Assembly: GCF_001423105.1 (NCBI RefSeq)
Contig: NZ_LMNV01000002.1
Span: forward strand, 508,303-572,302
Reading direction: 5' to 3'
From: Frondihabitans sp. Leaf304
Lineage (GTDB): Bacteria; Actinomycetota; Actinomycetes; Actinomycetales; Microbacteriaceae
DNA: 64,000 nucleotides
Positions 8,891 to 18,405 of this stretch are shown piece by piece (the stretch's first letter is position 1; every line of letters starts with the position of its first letter). A program made the position numbers and the translations under genes. The notes beneath the pieces were generated by a model that saw only the letters and a list, made by a program, of their open reading frames with translations, searched no databases and had not been told where the DNA came from.

Positions 8891-8905
8891 ATAACCGCCG
8901 GTTAT
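8891..8905. promoter_or_regulatory. LysR box in the divergent aminotransferase/LysR promoter region
   Basis: ATAACCGCCGGTTAT has perfect 7-bp arms around one central base and contains the T-N11-A pattern bound by LysR regulators. It ends 9 nt before the LysR start codon and 57 nt before the aminotransferase start. That position suits autorepression and control of the divergent gene. Confidence 0.75.
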
Positions 8906-8914
8906 CCTGGCGCG

Positions 8915-9907
8915 ATGACCGACGATCTCGACCTCGCCGACCTGCGAGCCATCCGAGCGGTGGCCGAGACCGGCAGCATCACTGCCGCCGCCGTGCGGCT
9001 CGGCTACAGCCAGCCCGCGGTCACGCAGCGGCTGCGGCGGGCCGAAGAGCAGATCGGCCAGCCGTTGCTGCGGCGGTCCGGCCGCTCGGTCTCGCTGACC
9101 GAGGCCGGCACGCGCCTGGCCCGCCACGCCGTCCACGTCGAGGCCGCCCTGGCCGCCGCTCGCGACGACCTGGCCGGGCTTCGCGGCGTCGAGTCGGGCT
9201 CCGTCCGCCTCGCCGGATTCCCGAGCGCCTCCTCCACCCTCGTTCCCGCCATCCTCTCCGCACTCGCCGTAGCCCACCCCGGGCTCACCACGACCTACAT
9301 CGAGGTCGAACCACCCGAGGCCCTCGATCTCCTCCGCCGTGGTGAGGTCGACGTGGCGCTGACCTTCGGCTACCCGGGAGACGGACGAACCCCAGGATCC
9401 GACCCGGCCGAACCCGGCCCCCGCCCGGCCGGGTCTCAGCACGACGGCATCACCGAGCGGCCGCTCTTCCGAGACACGATGTTGGCTGTCGCGCCTGCCG
9501 GCACCCTCGGATCCTCGTCGTCTGGCCCAGGCTCCCGCCTCGACGACCTCGCCGTCCTCGCGGGGTCGAGGTTCATCGGCGGCTGCCCGCGATGCCGAGG
9601 GCACCTTCTCGCGACCTGCCGCCGAGCGGGTTTCGAGCCAGAGATCATCCTCGAGACCGACAACGCTCTGGCCGTGCTCGGCCTGGTGGCGGCTGGGCTT
9701 GGCGTGGCACTTTTGCCCGCGCTCTCGCTCGTTCCCGCACCCGTTCCGCCGGGCGTTGAGACGGCGCGGCTGCCCGAGGCGAGCGATCGCGTGCTGTCGG
9801 TGGCGTACGCCAGCGGGGCGGAGCGGATACCCGCGATCGGGGTGGCGGTCGAGATCGTGCGAACGCTCGACCATGCCGCGTTCGGGCTCCGGCCCGTTTC
9901 CGTCTAG
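8915..9907 (+). CDS. LysR-family transcriptional regulator
   Basis: 330 residues. The N-terminal winged helix-turn-helix (residues 5-65, RAVAETGSITAAAVRLGYSQPAVTQRLRRAE) is typical of the family, followed by a periplasmic-binding-like effector domain (from about residue 90). That domain carries a proline/glycine-rich insertion near residues 155-175 and a CPRC pair near residue 230. The frame is open upstream, but ATG 8915 is chosen from the HTH position and the LysR box ending 9 nt before it. The likely target is the divergent class V aminotransferase gene. The effector is unknown. Confidence 0.93.
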   Translation: MTDDLDLADLRAIRAVAETGSITAAAVRLGYSQPAVTQRLRRAEEQIGQPLLRRSGRSVSLTEAGTRLARHAVHVEAALAAARDDLAGLRGVESGSVRLAGFPSASSTLVPAILSALAVAHPGLTTTYIEVEPPEALDLLRRGEVDVALTFGYPGDGRTPGSDPAEPGPRPAGSQHDGITERPLFRDTMLAVAPAGTLGSSSSGPGSRLDDLAVLAGSRFIGGCPRCRGHLLATCRRAGFEPEIILETDNALAVLGLVAAGLGVALLPALSLVPAPVPPGVETARLPEASDRVLSVAYASGAERIPAIGVAVEIVRTLDHAAFGLRPVSV

Positions 9908-9956
9908 CCTCGGCCCGGCTCACGGCGCTGTCGGGGGCGCCGGTTAGGGTGACCGT

Positions 9957-10664
9957 GTGCCCAGACGACTGCTGAAAGCCCTGCTCGCGACCGCGGTGGT
10001 GCTCGCCGTCGCCGGATGCGCTCCCGCCGTGGGGTCGCTGACCCCGGTTGGCGACAACGGCACGTCGGGCTCCGGGCTCGGCGATTCAGGGTCGGGCGGT
10101 TCGGGCTCTGGCGGTTCGACTTCGGCGCCCCAGCCGCAGGTCACTGGCGGCACCGGCTCGGGCGGCAGTGGTTCGTCGTCGAGCATCGATCCGAAGTCGC
10201 TCGCTCCGGGCGGCACCCTGCTCAACCAGGTCAACTACAAAGACCTCACGATCTACGTCTACCGGGTCGGCGAGCTCACGACGACCGCGCCGTCGATCTA
10301 CGCCCACCCGGGCGGCAACGACCCCTACCCGGCCGGCACCAAGGTCGAGGTGACCGCGTACGTGCTGGTCAACGACTCCGGACGACGGCTCGACCTCACC
10401 GACCTGAGCGCCGATTACTCGTCGTACGGCAACGCCCTTGCAACGCAAGACACGTTCGCTGGCGCCGACCTGCTCAAGAAAGACGGGTACAGCTCCGACC
10501 TCGGCAGTCAGTTCCCCGCCGGGTCGTCGACGTGGTACCTGCTGCCCGGCAAGGCCGTCGTGTTCGGCAACGCGTGGTTCCACCGGGCCAGCGACGGTCC
10601 GCTCACGCTGCAGTTCCTCTGGCCGTCGGAGCGCATCTTCCTCGGCGCCAATGTGACGTTCTAG
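9957..10664 (+). CDS. Secreted lipoprotein with Gly/Ser-rich linker
   Basis: 235 residues. A short basic start, a hydrophobic stretch (LLKALLATAVVLAV) and the lipobox VAGC predict a lipoprotein anchored outside the membrane. Residues 25-75 are a Gly/Ser/Thr linker that should reach out from the membrane, and the remainder is a beta-rich domain (NQVNYKDLTIYVYRVGEL) resembling DUF4352-like extracellular folds, which I cannot assign firmly. GTG start; the neighbour upstream is the LysR gene 49 nt away. Function unknown. Confidence 0.82.
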   Translation: MPRRLLKALLATAVVLAVAGCAPAVGSLTPVGDNGTSGSGLGDSGSGGSGSGGSTSAPQPQVTGGTGSGGSGSSSSIDPKSLAPGGTLLNQVNYKDLTIYVYRVGELTTTAPSIYAHPGGNDPYPAGTKVEVTAYVLVNDSGRRLDLTDLSADYSSYGNALATQDTFAGADLLKKDGYSSDLGSQFPAGSSTWYLLPGKAVVFGNAWFHRASDGPLTLQFLWPSERIFLGANVTF

Positions 10665-10688
10665 CCGATCGCGCCCGCCCCGCCTCGC

Positions 10689-10774
10689 CTCCGAATTCGA
10701 AGAAGATCCGGGTGCTCGACCCCGTTGGATCCTGATGTTTCTGCTCGCGGCCGGGCGTTTTTCCTTCGAATTTG
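10689..10774 (-). repeat. 86-bp dispersed element with terminal inverted repeats, copy A
   Basis: The ends are CCGAATTCGAAG and its near-complement CCTTCGAATTTG. The reverse complement aligns with copy B at 55165-55251, most closely over the roughly 40 bp containing GGATCC, ACGGGGTC and CACCCGGATCT, with a few gaps in the middle. Non-coding and MITE-like in form. Confidence 0.75.
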
Positions 10775-10852
10775 CATCGGCCGCGCGACGGACCCGCCGG
10801 AGCGGCTCAGACCCGCGCCGTCGGCGAAAACAGCCCGGCTAGGACGCGGGCC

Positions 10853-10928
10853 TGTGCCGGTCGTGCGGGTTTGTGCCGATCGCTCGGGCCTGTGCCGAGC
10901 GTGCGGGTCTGTGCCGACCGTGCGGGTC
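10853..10928. repeat. Four tandem 19-bp repeats abutting the uppS stop codon
   Basis: Units at 10853, 10872, 10891 and 10910 follow TGTGCCGrnCGTGCGGGTy, each exactly 19 bp with 1-4 differences. The last base coincides with the first base of the uppS stop triplet on the plus strand. The unit length is not a multiple of three, so a coding origin is unlikely. Nothing else is seen between 10775 and 10852. Confidence 0.85.
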
Positions 10929-11806
10929 TAGGCGGGCTCCGCCGAAGCCCCGCCAGCAGCCGGCGCATCAACCGCGCCGCCGAAGCGCCGCCCGCGATTC
11001 GTGTACTGGTCGATCGCACCCCAGAGGTCGCCGCGCGTGAAGTCGGGCCACAGCTGATCGAGGAACACCATCTCGGCGTACGCCGACTCCCACAGCTGGA
11101 AGTTCGATGTGCGCTGCTCCCCCGACGACCGCACGAACAGGTCGACGTCGGGCAGCTGCGACTGGTAGAGGTGCCGCTGGATGACCTTCTCGGTGATCCC
11201 CGACGGCTTGAGGCGCCCGGCCGCGACCTCGGCGGCGATCGACCGCATGGCGTCGGTGAGCTCGTTGCGACCGCCGTAGTTGACGCACATGTTCAGGGTC
11301 ATCGTGGTGTTGGTGCGCGTCGCCTCCTCGGCCACCTGCAACTCGTTGATGACAGACGCCCAGAGTTTCGGACGCCGACCCGACCACACGATCTTCACGC
11401 CCCACGCGTTGAGCTGCTCGCGCCGCCGGTGGAGCACCTCGCGGTTGAAGCCCATCAAAAAGCGGACCTCTTCGGGCGAGCGCTTCCAGTTCTCGGTCGA
11501 GAAGACGTAGACGCTGAGGTGCTGCACTCCGGCCTGGATGGCACCCGCGACGACCTCGAGCAGGGCCGCCTCGCCTGCCTTGTGGCCTTCGATGCGGGGC
11601 AGGCCGCGAGCATTGGCCCAGCGTCCGTTGCCGTCCATGACGACGGCGACGTGCTTGGGCGCCGCGCCCGGCTCATAGACCGGAGGCGTGCCGCCCTGCC
11701 AGTCGAGGGGCAGGTATTCCATGTCGACGGCGTCCATGTGCTTCGGGACGGCGCGTCGACCGAACAGCCCGCGCTTCTCAGAACCGGCGGAGGGGGTAGA
11801 GCTCAC
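10928..11806 (-). CDS. uppS: Isoprenyl transferase (undecaprenyl diphosphate synthase family)
   Basis: cis-Prenyltransferase of 292 residues that condenses isopentenyl diphosphate into the long-chain carrier lipid of cell-wall synthesis. The signature [13 protein letters not shown] is at about residues 52-64 with catalytic Asp58. [21 protein letters not shown] and the C-terminal pyrophosphate-binding [20 protein letters not shown] follow. About 45 extra N-terminal residues precede the core, as in other Actinobacteria. The GTG start overlaps the recO stop (GTGA). Some actinobacterial homologues make shorter chains, so product length is unproven. Confidence 0.95.
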   Translation of the reverse strand: MSSTPSAGSEKRGLFGRRAVPKHMDAVDMEYLPLDWQGGTPPVYEPGAAPKHVAVVMDGNGRWANARGLPRIEGHKAGEAALLEVVAGAIQAGVQHLSVYVFSTENWKRSPEEVRFLMGFNREVLHRRREQLNAWGVKIVWSGRRPKLWASVINELQVAEEATRTNTTMTLNMCVNYGGRNELTDAMRSIAAEVAAGRLKPSGITEKVIQRHLYQSQLPDVDLFVRSSGEQRTSNFQLWESAYAEMVFLDQLWPDFTRGDLWGAIDQYTNRGRRFGGAVDAPAAGGASAEPA

Positions 11807-12636
11807 AGAACTTCTCCTGTTCGGGCGTTGATGCGAGGGGCAGTCACGCCAGAGGCACTGACGCCAGCGGCACCGGCGCCAGCGGCACCGGCGTCAGCGG
11901 CACTGACGGCGGGGGTGCGATCGACGTGTTGCAGCGACCGGAGCCCGCGCTCGAGGTGCCACTGCGTGTAGGCGGCGACCACGCCGCTCGCCTGATTGCG
12001 GGTGCTCTCGCCCATCGCCTCGGCGGTGGCCCAGTCTCCGCTGAGCAGGGCCCCGAGCAGGGCGAGAGTCTGAGGATCCAGGCGCGGCGCCCCGGGGGGT
12101 GCCGCCTCATCGGCCACGACGCCGCCGAGCTGCACCACGAAGGCGGAGTGCGGGCCGGGGGCACCGGTGACGGCGCAGTCACCGAAGCTCGGGGCCCAGC
12201 CGGCGATGGACAGGGCGCGGAGGAGATACGAGTCGAGGATCAGCTGAGGGTCGTGAGCGCGCTGCGCGAGCGACCGCAGGGCGCCGACGAGCAGCAGGTA
12301 CTGCTGGAGACCTGCCTCGGCGTCGGTGAGCTTGTCGGCGGTCTCGACGAGCACGCTGGCGGCGGTGTAGCTCGCGTAGTCGGAGACGATCGCGGCGCCG
12401 TACGACCCGATCGACTCGGCCTGGGTGACGATGTCGAGGCTGCGGCCCTCGTAGAGCTGCAGGTCGGCCACCATGAACGGCTCGAGCCGCGCGCCGAACT
12501 TCGACGCGGTGCGGCGGACGCCCTTCGCGACGGCGCGGATCTTGCCGTGTGAGCGCGAGAGCATCGTCAGGATCCGGTCTGCCTCACCCAACTTGTGGGT
12601 GCGCAGAATCACGCATTCATCTCGATAGACCGGCAC
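11803..12636 (-). CDS. recO: DNA repair protein RecO
   Basis: RecFOR pathway mediator that loads RecA on gaps and anneals strands. The 277 residues open with the OB-fold segment [25 protein letters not shown], followed by [17 protein letters not shown], a helical middle region and an ending in DUF-like helices. The usual RecO zinc cysteines are mostly absent, as in many Actinobacteria. The last 35 residues are an Ala/Gly/Ser-rich tail from short tandem coding repeats (about 11840-11915). A GATACT -10 lies 6 nt before the GTG, suggesting a leaderless mRNA. recO and uppS overlap. Confidence 0.93.
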   Translation of the reverse strand: MPVYRDECVILRTHKLGEADRILTMLSRSHGKIRAVAKGVRRTASKFGARLEPFMVADLQLYEGRSLDIVTQAESIGSYGAAIVSDYASYTAASVLVETADKLTDAEAGLQQYLLLVGALRSLAQRAHDPQLILDSYLLRALSIAGWAPSFGDCAVTGAPGPHSAFVVQLGGVVADEAAPPGAPRLDPQTLALLGALLSGDWATAEAMGESTRNQASGVVAAYTQWHLERGLRSLQHVDRTPAVSAADAGAAGAGAAGVSASGVTAPRINARTGEVL

Positions 12637-12670
12637 CCGTCCAGTATCCCCCGCGTGGCAGAATCACTGG
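12637..12670. promoter_or_regulatory. Compact divergent recO/TRIC promoter pair
   Basis: Only 34 nt separate the two GTG starts. GATACT (minus, 12643-12648) and CAGAAT (plus, 12659-12664) each sit 6 nt before their start codon, the spacing expected for leaderless transcripts on both sides. Confidence 0.5.
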
Positions 12671-13333
12671 GTGTCCGCCACAGCCTTCTCCATCCCCCTC
12701 TGGGCTGATCTTCTGGCGGTGGCCATCGGCAGCCTCCAGGGTGCCCTCTTCGCGAGCCAGTTCCGGGAGCGTCGGGTCGATCTGCTCGGGGTCGCCATCA
12801 TCGGCACGGCAACGGGGCTGGGCGGCGGGATCCTTCGTGATGTGCTCATCGGCGAGGTGCCGAGAGCGATGCAGAGCAACTGGTATCTCATGACCGCGGT
12901 GCTTGCCGCGCTGCTCGGAATGCTGCTGCAGCGGTTGTTCAACCGGCTGGCGGGGTTCATCACGATCCTCGACGCGTTGACCATCGGCCTGTTCGGAGCG
13001 ATCGGAGCGACCAAGGCGCTGGCGCTCGGCCTGCCCGAGATCCCGGCGGTCTTCGTCGGGGTCGTCTCGGCGGTCGGCGGCTCGGTCGTCCGTGACCTGC
13101 TGATGAACCTGACGATCGCCATGATGCACGTCGGCTCGCTCTACGCCGTGGCCGCCGGAGCCGGAGCAGCCCTGCTCGTCGCCCTCGTCGTCTTCGGGGT
13201 GCCGACCCCGCTGGCCGGCCTCATCGGAACCGCGACGACGTTCTCGATCCGCCTGCTCGCGGTGCGGTTCGGGTGGAGCCTGCCCGAGCAACGCGCGCTG
13301 TCGCGGCTGCCGCGCTGGCGTCGCCCTCGCTAG
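12671..13333 (+). CDS. TRIC cation channel family membrane protein (UPF0126)
   Basis: 220 residues with about seven hydrophobic segments. Two homologous halves each carry a glycine-rich kink followed by an acidic residue: GLGGGILRDVLIGEVPRA and AVGGSVVRDLLMNL. This is the diagnostic repeat of prokaryotic TRIC (YicG/UPF0126) channels, which form trimers and conduct monovalent cations. GTG start with a -10-like hexamer 6 nt upstream. It is divergent from recO and convergent with leuA. The physiological role is unknown. Confidence 0.92.
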   Translation: MSATAFSIPLWADLLAVAIGSLQGALFASQFRERRVDLLGVAIIGTATGLGGGILRDVLIGEVPRAMQSNWYLMTAVLAALLGMLLQRLFNRLAGFITILDALTIGLFGAIGATKALALGLPEIPAVFVGVVSAVGGSVVRDLLMNLTIAMMHVGSLYAVAAGAGAALLVALVVFGVPTPLAGLIGTATTFSIRLLAVRFGWSLPEQRALSRLPRWRRPR

Positions 13334-13356
13334 GCGAGGCCCGCCGCAGGCACGAA

Positions 13357-13418
13357 CGACACCGCCTTTCGGAGAAGACACCCGCGATGGGCGGTGTCTT
13401 CCCCGAAAGGCGGTGTCG
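13357..13418. terminator. Long bidirectional hairpin between TRIC gene and leuA
   Basis: Outer arms 13357-13372 and 13403-13418 pair over 16 bp. After one mismatch, inner arms 13374-13382 and 13393-13401 pair over 9 bp around a 10-nt loop. It lies between two convergent genes, so it can end both transcripts. Confidence 0.8.
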
Positions 13419-13450
13419 CAGTGTCGCAGTGTCGCAGTGTGGCAGTGTCG
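13419..13450. repeat. Four tandem CAGTGTCG octamers
   Basis: Units start at 13419, 13427, 13435 and 13443; the third reads CAGTGTGG. They directly abut the hairpin whose right arm ends GGTGTCG, so the array may have grown from the hairpin's end by slippage. Confidence 0.8.
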
Positions 13451-13474
13451 CCGGGCCGCTAGGGCGCGAGCGGG

Positions 13475-15265
<1,791 letters not shown>

Positions 15266-15297
15266 TCAGCCAGTTGCGTGGAGAAGCAACGCGAACA

Positions 15298-15336
15298 CCG
15301 CGACGAGGGAGGCCTTAGGAGGAAGTCTCGTCGCGG
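15298..15336 (-). promoter_or_regulatory. leuA leader hairpin overlapping the leader-peptide codons
   Basis: CCGCGACGAG at 15327-15336 (minus strand), which lies inside the leader peptide frame just after the Leu codons, pairs over 10 bp with 15298-15307 across a 19-nt loop. A ribosome stalled on the Leu codons would cover the first arm. No U-rich terminator tail is evident, so the mechanism may be RBS access or an atypical attenuator. Confidence 0.6.
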
Positions 15337-15365
15337 CAACTAAGAAGGAGCAGGCCGAACAGCAC
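15315..15365 (-). CDS. Leucine-rich leader peptide of leuA
   Basis: Sixteen-residue frame MLFGLLLLSCRDETSS ending in TAA, 76 nt before leuA. Five of the first eight residues are leucine. A TAGGGT hexamer (15372-15377) stands 6 nt before its GTG, so the transcript would start at the peptide itself, leaderless. The product is a sensor of charged tRNA(Leu) by design, not a functional protein. Leader control of leuA is an established theme in bacteria; this instance is inferred from sequence. Confidence 0.72.
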   Translation of the reverse strand: MLFGLLLLSCRDETSS

Positions 15366-15427
15366 AAAATGACCCTAGCACCGCGCTCCCGTCAGAGGCC
15401 ACCGCGTGACGGCTCGGGGGCGGTACG

Positions 15428-16129
15428 TCAGACGATGAGGCCGTGCTCGTAGGCGTAGACCACCAGCTGGACACGATCGCGAAGCGAGAGTTTGGCGAGG
15501 ATCCTCGAGATGTGGGTCTTGACGGTCGCCTCGCTGAGGTACTCGAGCTGCGCGATCTCAGAGTTGGACAGCCCGCGAGCGGCCGACTGGAAGATGTCGC
15601 GCTCTCTCGTGGTCAGTGCGCCGAACGCCTCGGGCGCCACCTTGGATCCTTGGTTTCCGCCGTCGAAGTGCTCGAAGAGCTCGCGCGTCGCCGACGCGGC
15701 GATGACGCTCGTGCCCGCGTGCACCGTGCGAATCGCGGCGAGCAGAAACTCGGGATCGCTGTCTTTCAACACGAAGCCGCTGGCGCCGCTGCGGATCGCG
15801 CGAGTCGCCGCCTCGTCGAGATCGAAGGTCGTCAAGACGAGGATCCGGGGTGCGGGCCTCTTCTCGCGGTCCGCCTGTTCGAGAATGGCTGCGGTGGCAG
15901 CTATGCCGTCCATGTTCGGCATGCGGATGTCCATGAGCACGACGTCCGGTCGCGTCCGCGCCGCGACCTCGACGCCCTCGGCTCCGTCGCCTGCCTCCCC
16001 CACGAACTCCAGGTCGCGCTGCGACGAGACCACCATGCGGATGCCCGCCCGGAACAGCGCCTGGTCGTCGACGAGGAGCACCCGAATGCGCGAGGCGGTC
16101 GGGGCGTCGGTGGGGCTGGTGGTTGTCAT
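15428..16129 (-). CDS. NarL/FixJ-family response regulator
   Basis: 233 residues. Receiver domain with acidic pair VDDQ (Asp21-Asp22), phosphoacceptor Asp67 in VVLMDIRMPNMDG and conserved lysine in GFVLKDS. This is followed by a LuxR-type helix-turn-helix (about residues 165-225, LTTRERDIFQSAARGLSNSEIAQLEYLSEATVKTHISRI). Output is DNA binding after phosphorylation by the kinase encoded immediately upstream, whose stop it overlaps (ATGA). The regulon is unknown; leuA lies downstream but has its own leader. Confidence 0.95.
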   Translation of the reverse strand: MTTTSPTDAPTASRIRVLLVDDQALFRAGIRMVVSSQRDLEFVGEAGDGAEGVEVAARTRPDVVLMDIRMPNMDGIAATAAILEQADREKRPAPRILVLTTFDLDEAATRAIRSGASGFVLKDSDPEFLLAAIRTVHAGTSVIAASATRELFEHFDGGNQGSKVAPEAFGALTTRERDIFQSAARGLSNSEIAQLEYLSEATVKTHISRILAKLSLRDRVQLVVYAYEHGLIV

Positions 16130-17421
16130 CGAAGTCGGACCTCCTGGGTCAGCGCGGCGGTGGGGATCGTGGCTCGCACGATGAAGCTGCCCCCGGCCTG
16201 GTGGGTGGTGAGGGTGCCGCCGGCGAGAGTCGCGCGCTCGCGCATGCCGACGATGCCGTGGCCCCGCCGCTCATCGGGGCGGAACTGCCCGCTCGACGTC
16301 AGGGCGTTCGGATCGATCGGTGCCGCAGGCTGCATGGTCGACGCGACGACGATGATCAGGTCGTCGGGACGCCAGTCGAAGAGCACCTCGACGGTGGACG
16401 TCCGGTCGCCGTGGCGCAGGACGTTCGTGAGGGACTCCTGCACGATCCGGTAGATGGCGAGTTGGCGGTTGCTACCGAGCTGGCCCGGGGTGCCGCTCGA
16501 GCGCAGATCGATCGAGAGGCCGGCTGCCGTCATCTGGTCGACGAGCTTCTCGAGGTCGCCGAGGACCGGTTGCGGCGCCGCACCCTGGCTGTGCCGGAGT
16601 TGGCCGAGGAGCACACGCACCTCGACCAGCGACTCGCGGGCGGTCGCCGCGATGGTGCTCAGCGACTGCTCGACGGAGGTCGGGTCAGCCTGGTAGGCGT
16701 AGCGGGCACCGTCGGCCTGCGCGATGACGACGGCGAGCGAGTGCGCGACGACGTCGTGCATGTCGCGCGCGATCCGTGATCGCTCCTGCTCGACGGCGAT
16801 GTCGCGCTCGGCCCGAGCCGCCTCGCGGGCGGCACGGGCTGCATCGTTCTCGGCACGGAGAGCTTCGCGCTCGGCGATGAGCTGCGCGTCGCGGCTCTCC
16901 CTCGCGGCGAGTCGCGTGCGGACGAGCTGACCTCCCACCCAGGGCAACCCGAGAAGCGCCAGAAATCCGAGGAACGTCACGCCGATTTGGAGCAGCAACT
17001 GGACGAGGTCGGTCGCGTTGGTGACGTCGTGCGGCACCCCGAACAGGGCCAGCCGGGCGAAAGTCACGTAGAACATGCCGAGCGCTGCGCCGATGCCGAC
17101 GGAGCCGAGGCCGAGCCATTTGACGCGGGAGCTGCCATACGCCGCGGTTGCGTACAGCACCGCACAGATCGCGAGGTTCGACACCTGCGGGGTCGAGAGC
17201 GTCAGCATCTCGAAGGCGGCGGTCGCCCAGGCGAGAGACAATGCCGCCGCGGGCGAGATGCGGCGGAACGCCAGCGCGACGACCATGCCGCCGGTGATGA
17301 TCAGCGAGAACGCGTTGGCCCGGTAGTCGAACGGCAGAGTGACCAGCGCCGTGACGACGGCGACCGCCACGTCGAACGCCAGTTGGCGCGAGGTGAGGCG
17401 TCGGAAGATCACGACCTCCAC
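16126..17421 (-). CDS. Sensor histidine kinase (HisKA_3 type)
   Basis: 431 residues. Four to six membrane segments fill residues 10-165 without a large extracellular loop, suggesting a membrane-state or small-molecule signal like LiaS/DesK-type kinases. An alanine/glutamate-rich coiled coil (about 168-215) leads to the dimerisation helix with phospho-acceptor His222 in ARDMHDVVAHSLAVVI. The HATPase domain shows the N-box QESLTNVLRH and G-box GHGIVGMRER. It overlaps its response regulator by 4 nt. Stimulus unknown. Confidence 0.94.
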   Translation of the reverse strand: MEVVIFRRLTSRQLAFDVAVAVVTALVTLPFDYRANAFSLIITGGMVVALAFRRISPAAALSLAWATAAFEMLTLSTPQVSNLAICAVLYATAAYGSSRVKWLGLGSVGIGAALGMFYVTFARLALFGVPHDVTNATDLVQLLLQIGVTFLGFLALLGLPWVGGQLVRTRLAARESRDAQLIAEREALRAENDAARAAREAARAERDIAVEQERSRIARDMHDVVAHSLAVVIAQADGARYAYQADPTSVEQSLSTIAATARESLVEVRVLLGQLRHSQGAAPQPVLGDLEKLVDQMTAAGLSIDLRSSGTPGQLGSNRQLAIYRIVQESLTNVLRHGDRTSTVEVLFDWRPDDLIIVVASTMQPAAPIDPNALTSSGQFRPDERRGHGIVGMRERATLAGGTLTTHQAGGSFIVRATIPTAALTQEVRLR

Positions 17422-17505
17422 CGTAGGGGGTCTGTCGCCGCCCGCCCCGCTCGGGAAGCGGAGTCGCGACCTTCGGCGAGCGGAATCACTCTCGCGATGT
17501 ACTGG

Positions 17506-18405
17506 CTAGAAGCCGAGGCGCCCGAGCTGCTTCGGGTCGCGCTGCCAGTCTTTCGCGACCTTCACCCGGATCGAGAGGAAGACCTGCTTGCCGACCAATG
17601 GTTCGATCTGAGCACGGGCTCGCTCGCCGACCTCGCGGAGGCGCGCTCCCTTGTGGCCGATGATGATGCCCTTCTGGCTGTCGCGCTCGACGAAGAGGTT
17701 GGCGTAGATCTCGATCAGCTCCTTGTCGTCGCGCTCGACGATGTCGTCGATGGTGACGGCGAGCGAGTGCGGAAGCTCGTCTTGGACGCCCTCGAGCGCG
17801 GCTTCGCGGATGAACTCGCTGACGCGGTCTTCAACGAGCTCCTCGGTGACGATGTCGCTCGGGTAGAGCTGCGGCGACACCGGCAGGAGTCGGATCAGCT
17901 CGGAGACCACCGTGTCGAGCTGGATCTTCGAGACCGCGGAGAGCGGGATGATCGTCTCCCAGTCGCGCAGGCCGCTGACGGCGAGGAGCTGCTCTGCCAC
18001 AGCGGCGCGGGAGGACGCGTCGACCTTCGTGACCAGCGCGACCTTCTTGGCGCGAGGAAACTGGTCGAGCTGTTCGTTGATGAAGCGGTCGCCGGGGCCG
18101 AGCTTCTCGTCGGCGGGAACGCAGAAGCAGATCACATCGACCTCGCCCAGCGTGTCTTGCACGACCGAGTTGAGCCGTTCGCCGAGAAGGGTGCGGGGGC
18201 GATGCATGCCGGGGGTGTCGACGAGCACGAGCTGTCCGCTGGGTGCGTGCACGATGCCGCGGATGGCGCGACGGGTGGTCTGCGGCTTCGACGAGGTGAT
18301 CGCGACCTTCTCGCCCACCAGAGCATTGGTGAGGGTCGATTTGCCCACGTTCGGTCGACCGACGAACGAGACGAAGCCGGCGCGGTATTCGGGGGAAGGG
18401 GTCAT
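17506..18405 (-). CDS. era: GTPase Era
   Basis: Essential GTPase that helps mature 16S rRNA and the 30S subunit. Residues 16-23 form the P-loop GRPNVGKS; DTPGMH (G3) and TKVD (G4) follow. The C-terminal KH domain contains GIIIGHKGARLREVG, the GxxG loop that binds the 3' end of 16S rRNA. Length 299 is normal. The ATG overlaps the stop of the CorC-like gene (ATGA). Last gene of the long hrcA-to-era cluster. Confidence 0.97.
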   Translation of the reverse strand: MTPSPEYRAGFVSFVGRPNVGKSTLTNALVGEKVAITSSKPQTTRRAIRGIVHAPSGQLVLVDTPGMHRPRTLLGERLNSVVQDTLGEVDVICFCVPADEKLGPGDRFINEQLDQFPRAKKVALVTKVDASSRAAVAEQLLAVSGLRDWETIIPLSAVSKIQLDTVVSELIRLLPVSPQLYPSDIVTEELVEDRVSEFIREAALEGVQDELPHSLAVTIDDIVERDDKELIEIYANLFVERDSQKGIIIGHKGARLREVGERARAQIEPLVGKQVFLSIRVKVAKDWQRDPKQLGRLGF

